NCBI RefSeq assembly: GCF_007995095.1
Contig: NZ_VOPY01000002.1
Coordinates: forward strand, 186,001 to 250,000
DNA length: 64,000 bases
Direction: 5' to 3'
Source: Flavisphingopyxis soli
GTDB taxonomy: Bacteria > Pseudomonadota > Alphaproteobacteria > Sphingomonadales > Sphingomonadaceae
In this document: piece by piece, positions 60,065 to 64,000 of the stretch
How positions within the stretch are numbered: the stretch's first letter is position 1
How the letters are laid out: each line of letters begins with the position of its first letter
Translations under genes and position numbers: made by a program
The notes under the pieces: model-generated
Told to the model about the DNA's origin: nothing
Database searches by the model: none
Seen by the model: the letters and a program-made list of their open reading frames with translations, nothing else

Positions 60065-61280
60065 GAGTACGGTCTTGGCAGATAGGCGATATGCGCCGCA
60101 AGCGCAGAGCGAATCGATGGGCCTGAAACGGCTTTGGCAGGCGCTGATGATCGCGTTTCTCGCGGTCCTCGTGACGGGGTGCCAGACGCTCCTGCCCAAG
60201 GGGCCGCAACGGACCGACCAGACGCCGACGACGCAGCCGACCGGACCCGGTGTAACCCCGGGCCTGCCAGGCGACGAAACGCGCCACCGCGTCGCCTTGC
60301 TCGTCCCGCAAAGCGGCGAGAATGCTGGCGTCGGTACCTCGATCGCCAACATGGCGACGATGGCGTTGCTCGATTCCAAGTCCGAAAGCGTGCGCATCAC
60401 GACCTATGACACCGCGATGGGTGCCGCCAATGCGACGCGCCAGGCCATCGCTGACGGCAACAAGCTGATCCTCGGCCCGTTGCTCGCCTCCGACGTCAAG
60501 ATCGCCGCGCCGATCGCGCGTGCTGCCAACGTCCCGCTGTTGAGCTTTTCGAACGACACGTCGGTTGCCGGCAACGGCACCTTCCTGCTCGGCTATGTCC
60601 CGTCGCAATCGGTCGAGCGCGTTGTCACCTTCGCCCGCTCCAAGGGCTATAAGAGCTTCGCTGCGCTGGCACCTGCGGGTCCCTATGGCGAACGTGCGCT
60701 CGCCGCGATGCGAAGCGCGGTCAAGGACCATGGCGGGGCGGTCATCGCCGCCGAACGCTACGACCGGTCGGCCGCGTCGATCACCGGTGCGGTGCGGCGG
60801 CTTGGACGCGTCTCGGGCTATGACGCTGTGCTGATCGCCGATGGCGGCCGCGTCGCGGTGCAGGCAGCGCCGATGCTGCGCGAGGCGGCGGGAGCTGACA
60901 TGCGTTTCCTCGGCACCGAATTGTGGAACACCGACAGCTCGCTCGCGGGCGCGCCGGCGTTGCGCGGATCATGGTTCGCTAGCGTGTCGGACGGCTATTA
61001 CGGCCAGCTCGCAAGCAAGTACCGCGCACGGTACGGCGAAACGCCGTTCCGCCTGTCGGCGCTGGGCTATGACGCGGTCCTGCTGACGGTGCGCGTGTCG
61101 CGCGACTGGAAGCCGGGAACGACCTTCCCGATCAACCGGCTGTTCGCCAGCGACGGCTTCGGCGGGATCGACGGCATCTTCCGCTTCGACAATCTCGGCA
61201 TCGCCCAGCGCGCGCTCGAAGTCAGCGAAGTCGGCGCCGGCGGTTTCAAGGTCGTCGACCCGGCACCGACGAAATGGTGA
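60063..61280 (+). CDS. LpoA-like penicillin-binding protein activator lipoprotein
   Basis: A 405-residue lipoprotein with a periplasmic-binding-protein type 1 fold, related to the N- and C-domain layout of LpoA activators. Lipobox VTGC is near residue 40 from the first ATG. HRVALLVPQSGENAGVGTSI starts the fold; ADGNKLILGPLLASDVKIAA, NVPLLSFSNDTSVAG and ERVVTFARSKGYKSFAALAP follow. The ATG at 60063 has GAGGGAGACG upstream; a second ATG at 60117 would give a standard-length signal peptide. LpoA activates PBP1a in enterics; whether this homologue does so is unknown. Confidence 0.82.
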   Translation: MSTVLADRRYAPQAQSESMGLKRLWQALMIAFLAVLVTGCQTLLPKGPQRTDQTPTTQPTGPGVTPGLPGDETRHRVALLVPQSGENAGVGTSIANMATMALLDSKSESVRITTYDTAMGAANATRQAIADGNKLILGPLLASDVKIAAPIARAANVPLLSFSNDTSVAGNGTFLLGYVPSQSVERVVTFARSKGYKSFAALAPAGPYGERALAAMRSAVKDHGGAVIAAERYDRSAASITGAVRRLGRVSGYDAVLIADGGRVAVQAAPMLREAAGADMRFLGTELWNTDSSLAGAPALRGSWFASVSDGYYGQLASKYRARYGETPFRLSALGYDAVLLTVRVSRDWKPGTTFPINRLFASDGFGGIDGIFRFDNLGIAQRALEVSEVGAGGFKVVDPAPTKW

Positions 61281-61290
61281 TCTAGCCGTT

Positions 61291-61351
61291 ACCGTCATTG
61301 CGAGCGGCCAAGCCGCGCGGCACTCCTTGCGCCGCTTAACGCAATGACGGT
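61291..61351. repeat. Intergenic palindromic repeat (family C)
   Basis: Perfect 12-base inverted repeat ACCGTCATTGCG (61291-61302) and CGCAATGACGGT (61340-61351), enclosing 37 bases (GAGCGGCCAAGCCGCGCGGC onward). It lies between the convergent LpoA-like gene and the transaldolase gene, and may form a terminator-like hairpin. Confidence 0.75.
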
Positions 61352-61367
61352 GGCATAGCGTCTTGGC

Positions 61368-62021
61368 TTAGCCGATCGACTGACCGGTCTGCGCCCAATC
61401 CTTCATGAAGCCTTCGATGCCCTTGTCGGTCAGCACGTGCTTGAACAGGCTCTTGATCACAGCGGGCGGCATCGTCGCGACGTCGGCACCGATCTTGGCC
61501 GATTCGAGGACGTGGATCGGGTGGCGGATCGAGGCGACGAGGATCTCGGTGTCGAAATCGTAATTGTCGTAGATCAGGCGAATGTCGCTGATCAGCGCCA
61601 TGCCGTCGAAGCCGTTGTCGTCGTGGCGGCCGACGAAGGGCGAGATGAATGTCGCCCCCGCCTTGGCCGCGAGCAGCGCCTGGTTGGCCGAGAAGCAGAG
61701 CGTGACGTTGACCATCGTGCCGTCGCTGGTCAGTTTCTTGCACGTCTTGAGCCCGTCGATCGTCAGCGGAACCTTGATCGCGACATTATCGGCGATCTTG
61801 CGCAAGATTTCGGCCTCGCGCATCATTCCGTCATGGTCGAGCGCGACGACCTCGGCGCTGACCGGTCCGTCGACCAGGCCGCAGATTTCCTTCGTCACCT
61901 CGATAAAATCGCGCCCCGCCTTCTTGATCAGCGACGGGTTGGTGGTGACGCCGTCGAGCAGGCCGGTGTCGGCCATTTCCTTGATGTCGGCGATGTCGGC
62001 GGTGTCGACGAAGAATTTCAT
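61368..62021 (-). CDS. Transaldolase-family protein (TalC/fructose-6-phosphate aldolase type)
   Basis: A 217-residue small transaldolase of the TalC/FSA subfamily. Starts [20 protein letters not shown] with [14 protein letters not shown]; the Schiff-base Lys83 lies in NVAIKVPLT, equivalent to the catalytic lysine of E. coli [23 protein letters not shown] and the C-terminal tail are typical. Members act either as transaldolase in the pentose phosphate pathway or as an aldolase for fructose 6-phosphate. The two cannot be separated by eye. Confidence 0.9.
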   Translation of the reverse strand: MKFFVDTADIADIKEMADTGLLDGVTTNPSLIKKAGRDFIEVTKEICGLVDGPVSAEVVALDHDGMMREAEILRKIADNVAIKVPLTIDGLKTCKKLTSDGTMVNVTLCFSANQALLAAKAGATFISPFVGRHDDNGFDGMALISDIRLIYDNYDFDTEILVASIRHPIHVLESAKIGADVATMPPAVIKSLFKHVLTDKGIEGFMKDWAQTGQSIG

Positions 62022-62126
62022 GGTGCGGCTCCCGTGGCGCGGTGGATCGATTCGCCATCGCTATAGCGGGCAGGGACCGTGGGCGCACCCCACCGGGCCT
62101 TTCATCTCCCCCTCCCAACCCCGTAT

Positions 62127-62224
62127 GTCCTGAGTAGCGCCGCAGGCGCGTATCGAAGGACCTGTTTCAACCCTACCTACCCCGCGAGAGTCCTTCGATA
62201 CGGCTCTTCGAGCCTACTCAGGAC
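62127..62224. repeat. Long intergenic inverted repeat (family D)
   Basis: Imperfect inverted arms: GTCCTGAGTAG...CGTATCGAAGGAC (62127-62161) and GTCCTTCGATACG...CTACTCAGGAC (62190-62224), each about 35 bases, with a 28-base centre. It is upstream of the transaldolase gene and downstream of the DUF4197 gene, in a 259-base gap that contains nothing else I recognise. Confidence 0.8.
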
Positions 62225-62280
62225 GAACGGATGGGGAGAGAATTGCCCGCGTAAACAGGGGAACTGGCGAGGAGTGGCGT

Positions 62281-62967
62281 TTACAGCACCCCGAATACCC
62301 CTTGGATCAGCGCGCTGTTGCTGCTGCGCGGATTGGCGCGGATGGCGGCTTCCTCCTGGCCGATCGCGGCGTAGATGCCGTCGGATGCCTTGCGCGAAAT
62401 ATCCTGCGACAGGCCGTTGAAATCGATCCCGGTGGCGAGCCGCAAGGCTTCGCTGACGACTGCCGAATCGGCGAGGCGCAGTCCTTCGCCGATCGCGGGG
62501 AACATCGCGCTGACGAGGCTTTGGCCCATCACGTTGCGGAGCAGGCCGGTCGCGGCGGTCGGCCCGCCTCGAACGATTCTCAGCGCATCGGTGATGCTCA
62601 TCGTGCGGATCGCGTCATAGACGAGCGGCGCAGCGCGCTCGGCACCGCGTTCGGCGGCACGATTGACCTGTAGGGTGAGGCGGTCCTTGACCGGCCCCGA
62701 GGTGAGCACGCGCGACAAAATCGATCCCGCGCCGTCGCCGCCGAGCTGCGCTGGCAGCGTGATGCGTGCGACCTCGCTGTCGAAAAATCCGTTGGGCCGC
62801 AGCAGATTGGCAAAGGCACGCTGCGACGAAAGCGTCAGCAGTTCGCGGATCGCATCGACCAGGCCAAAGCCGCCAAGGCCGGTCGTGCAACCGGGCAGGG
62901 CAAGGATCGGCAGCGCGAGCGCGCCGCTCATCAGGCGGCGGCGTGTGAGGATTGGCAATTCGGTCAT
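62281..62967 (-). CDS. DUF4197 lipoprotein
   Basis: A 228-residue exported protein of the DUF4197 family. The signal is TRRRLMSGALALPILALPGC, Arg-rich with a lipobox-like ALPGC, so it could be a Tat-exported lipoprotein. The rest is helical, with LLTLSSQRAFANLLRPNGFF, YDAIRTMSITDALRIVRGGP and the C-terminal RKASDGIYAAIGQEEAAIRA, all characteristic of the family. Function is unknown. It diverges from radA over a 65-base gap. Confidence 0.86.
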   Translation of the reverse strand: MTELPILTRRRLMSGALALPILALPGCTTGLGGFGLVDAIRELLTLSSQRAFANLLRPNGFFDSEVARITLPAQLGGDGAGSILSRVLTSGPVKDRLTLQVNRAAERGAERAAPLVYDAIRTMSITDALRIVRGGPTAATGLLRNVMGQSLVSAMFPAIGEGLRLADSAVVSEALRLATGIDFNGLSQDISRKASDGIYAAIGQEEAAIRANPRSSNSALIQGVFGVL

Positions 62968-63032
62968 AGGGTCATTTCCTTTTCGGTGGGGAAGGGCTGG
63001 CGTTCCGCCTTTGTTCCCGTTACACGCTGTGC

Positions 63033-64000
63033 ATGGCGAAACTGAAACGCAGATATGTCTGTCAAAGTTGCGGCAGCGAATCGAATCGCTGGCAGGGCCA
63101 GTGCGCCGACTGCGCCGAATGGAATTCTCTGGTCGAGGAAAAGCCCGCCACCGTCTTCGCCGCCAAGCACGATCTGCGCGCCGGCGGACGCGCGGTTACG
63201 CTCGAAGGTCTCGACGGCGATATCCCGCTGCCCGACCGGCTGCCGACCGGCATTGCCGAGCTTGATCGCGCGCTGGGTGGCGGCCTCGTCGCGGGATCGG
63301 CGACGTTGATCGGCGGCGATCCCGGCATCGGTAAATCGACGCTGCTGCTCCAGGCGGCGGCGAAGCTCGCCAGCGCGGGCCATGCGGTCGCCTATATTTC
63401 AGGCGAAGAAGCGGCCGGACAGGTGCGTATGCGCGGCGTCCGCCTCGGCCTCGGCAAGGCGCCGGTCCAGCTCGCCGCGGCGACATCGGTGCGCGATATC
63501 CTGACGACTTTTGCGAACCGGCCCGCGCCCGCGATGCTGGTGATCGATTCGATCCAGACGATGCATAGCGACCTGATCGAGGGCGCGCCCGGGACGGTCA
63601 GTCAGGTCCGCGCATCGGCGCACGAGCTGATCCGCTTTGCCAAGGAGCGCGGGACCGCGTTGATCCTCGTCGGCCATGTCACCAAGGACGGCAGCATTGC
63701 CGGGCCACGCGTGCTCGAACACATGGTCGACACGGTGATGAGCTTCGAAGGCGAACGCAGCCACCAGTATCGCATCCTGCGCGCGCTCAAGAACCGCTTC
63801 GGCGGCACCGACGAGATCGGCGTGTTCGCGATGGGCTCCGACGGGCTCGACGAAGTCACTAACCCGAGCGCGCTGTTCCTGACCGACCGGACGAGCGACG
63901 TCGCCGGCGCAACGGTGTTTCCTGCGCTAGAAGGCACGCGCCCCGTCCTCGTCGAGGTGCAGGCGCTGACCGTGCGGCTGGCGAGCGGCGCGACCCCGCG
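63033..64000 (+). CDS. radA: DNA repair protein RadA, N-terminal part
   Basis: First 322 residues of RadA, a RecA-like DNA helicase that supports branch migration in recombinational repair. Starts MAKLKRRYVCQSCGSESNRW; the N-terminal zinc finger is CQSCGS...CADCAEW with two CxxC pairs. The Walker A is GGDPGIGKST near residue 95, and MLVIDSIQTMHSD is Walker B. The RadA-specific KNRFG motif is in RALKNRFGGTDEIGVF. The beginning of the Lon-like C-terminal domain follows (VEVQALTV). The window ends before the stop. Confidence 0.96.
   Translation, partial: MAKLKRRYVCQSCGSESNRWQGQCADCAEWNSLVEEKPATVFAAKHDLRAGGRAVTLEGLDGDIPLPDRLPTGIAELDRALGGGLVAGSATLIGGDPGIGKSTLLLQAAAKLASAGHAVAYISGEEAAGQVRMRGVRLGLGKAPVQLAAATSVRDILTTFANRPAPAMLVIDSIQTMHSDLIEGAPGTVSQVRASAHELIRFAKERGTALILVGHVTKDGSIAGPRVLEHMVDTVMSFEGERSHQYRILRALKNRFGGTDEIGVFAMGSDGLDEVTNPSALFLTDRTSDVAGATVFPALEGTRPVLVEVQALTVRLASGATP

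Overview
The window reads as chromosomal DNA of a GC-rich alphaproteobacterium of the order Sphingomonadales (Sphingomonas/Sphingopyxis-like). The basis is the gene order dxr-rseP-bamA-skp-fabZ with no lpx genes in between (many sphingomonads carry glycosphingolipids rather than LPS), the GC-rich codon use, rpmE just after fabZ, and scattered palindromic repeat elements, some of them inside genes. The genus is an inference. The window starts inside dxr and ends inside radA.

Layout. 1-5.8 kb: envelope and isoprenoid genes (dxr end, rseP, bamA, skp/ompH, fabZ) and rpmE. 6-8.8 kb: a penicillin-binding-fold serine hydrolase and a glycerol kinase, leftward. 8.9-11.5 kb: cytochrome bd oxidase cydA-cydB and a small DUF2474 protein. 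11.6-19.7 kb: a copper-resistance island. copA-copB run leftward; a CsoR-type repressor, a cytochrome c, a DUF411 protein, a Cu(I) P-type ATPase, a DUF305 membrane protein and a lipoprotein run rightward. A CsoR-type palindrome sits between the two arms. An APC permease, tRNA-Lys, the cell-shape operon mreB-mreC-mreD-mrdA-rodA and mutL follow to 28.8 kb.

28.9-38.5 kb is patchier. It holds an orphan gene in lower-GC DNA, two lipoproteins related to the one in the copper island, a MaoC protein, a nucleotide-pyrophosphatase-like enzyme and ychF. Next is a deletion scar that fuses a truncated COG4705 membrane protein gene to a 5'-truncated SulP transporter gene, then a lipoprotein, a DUF1330 gene, pth, and a membrane-anchored transglutaminase-like protein inserted between pth and rplY. 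The familiar rplY-pth-ychF grouping is thus split twice.

38.6-47.8 kb: rplY, a tandem pair of TraB/GumN-family genes, glyQ-glyS, ppdK and tRNA-Arg. glyS and ppdK contain in-frame palindromic repeat elements that add extra peptide segments. 47.8-50.6 kb, next to tRNA-Arg, has a decayed serine recombinase (nonsense codon, catalytic domain lost), a DUF1223 gene and a sulfite-oxidase-fold molybdoenzyme gene.

50.7-64 kb: the heat-shock pair hrcA-grpE diverging from rph-rdgB, a STAS-less SulP transporter, a CAP-domain lipoprotein, hemW, xerC, gshB-yraN-rsmI diverging from an LpoA-like lipoprotein gene, a transaldolase-family gene, a DUF4197 gene and the start of radA. There is no rRNA, CRISPR array, intact insertion sequence or replication origin that I can support. 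The most unusual features are the coding-region repeat insertions, the COG4705/SulP junction, the transglutaminase-like insert, the three-member lipoprotein family and the composition of the copper island.
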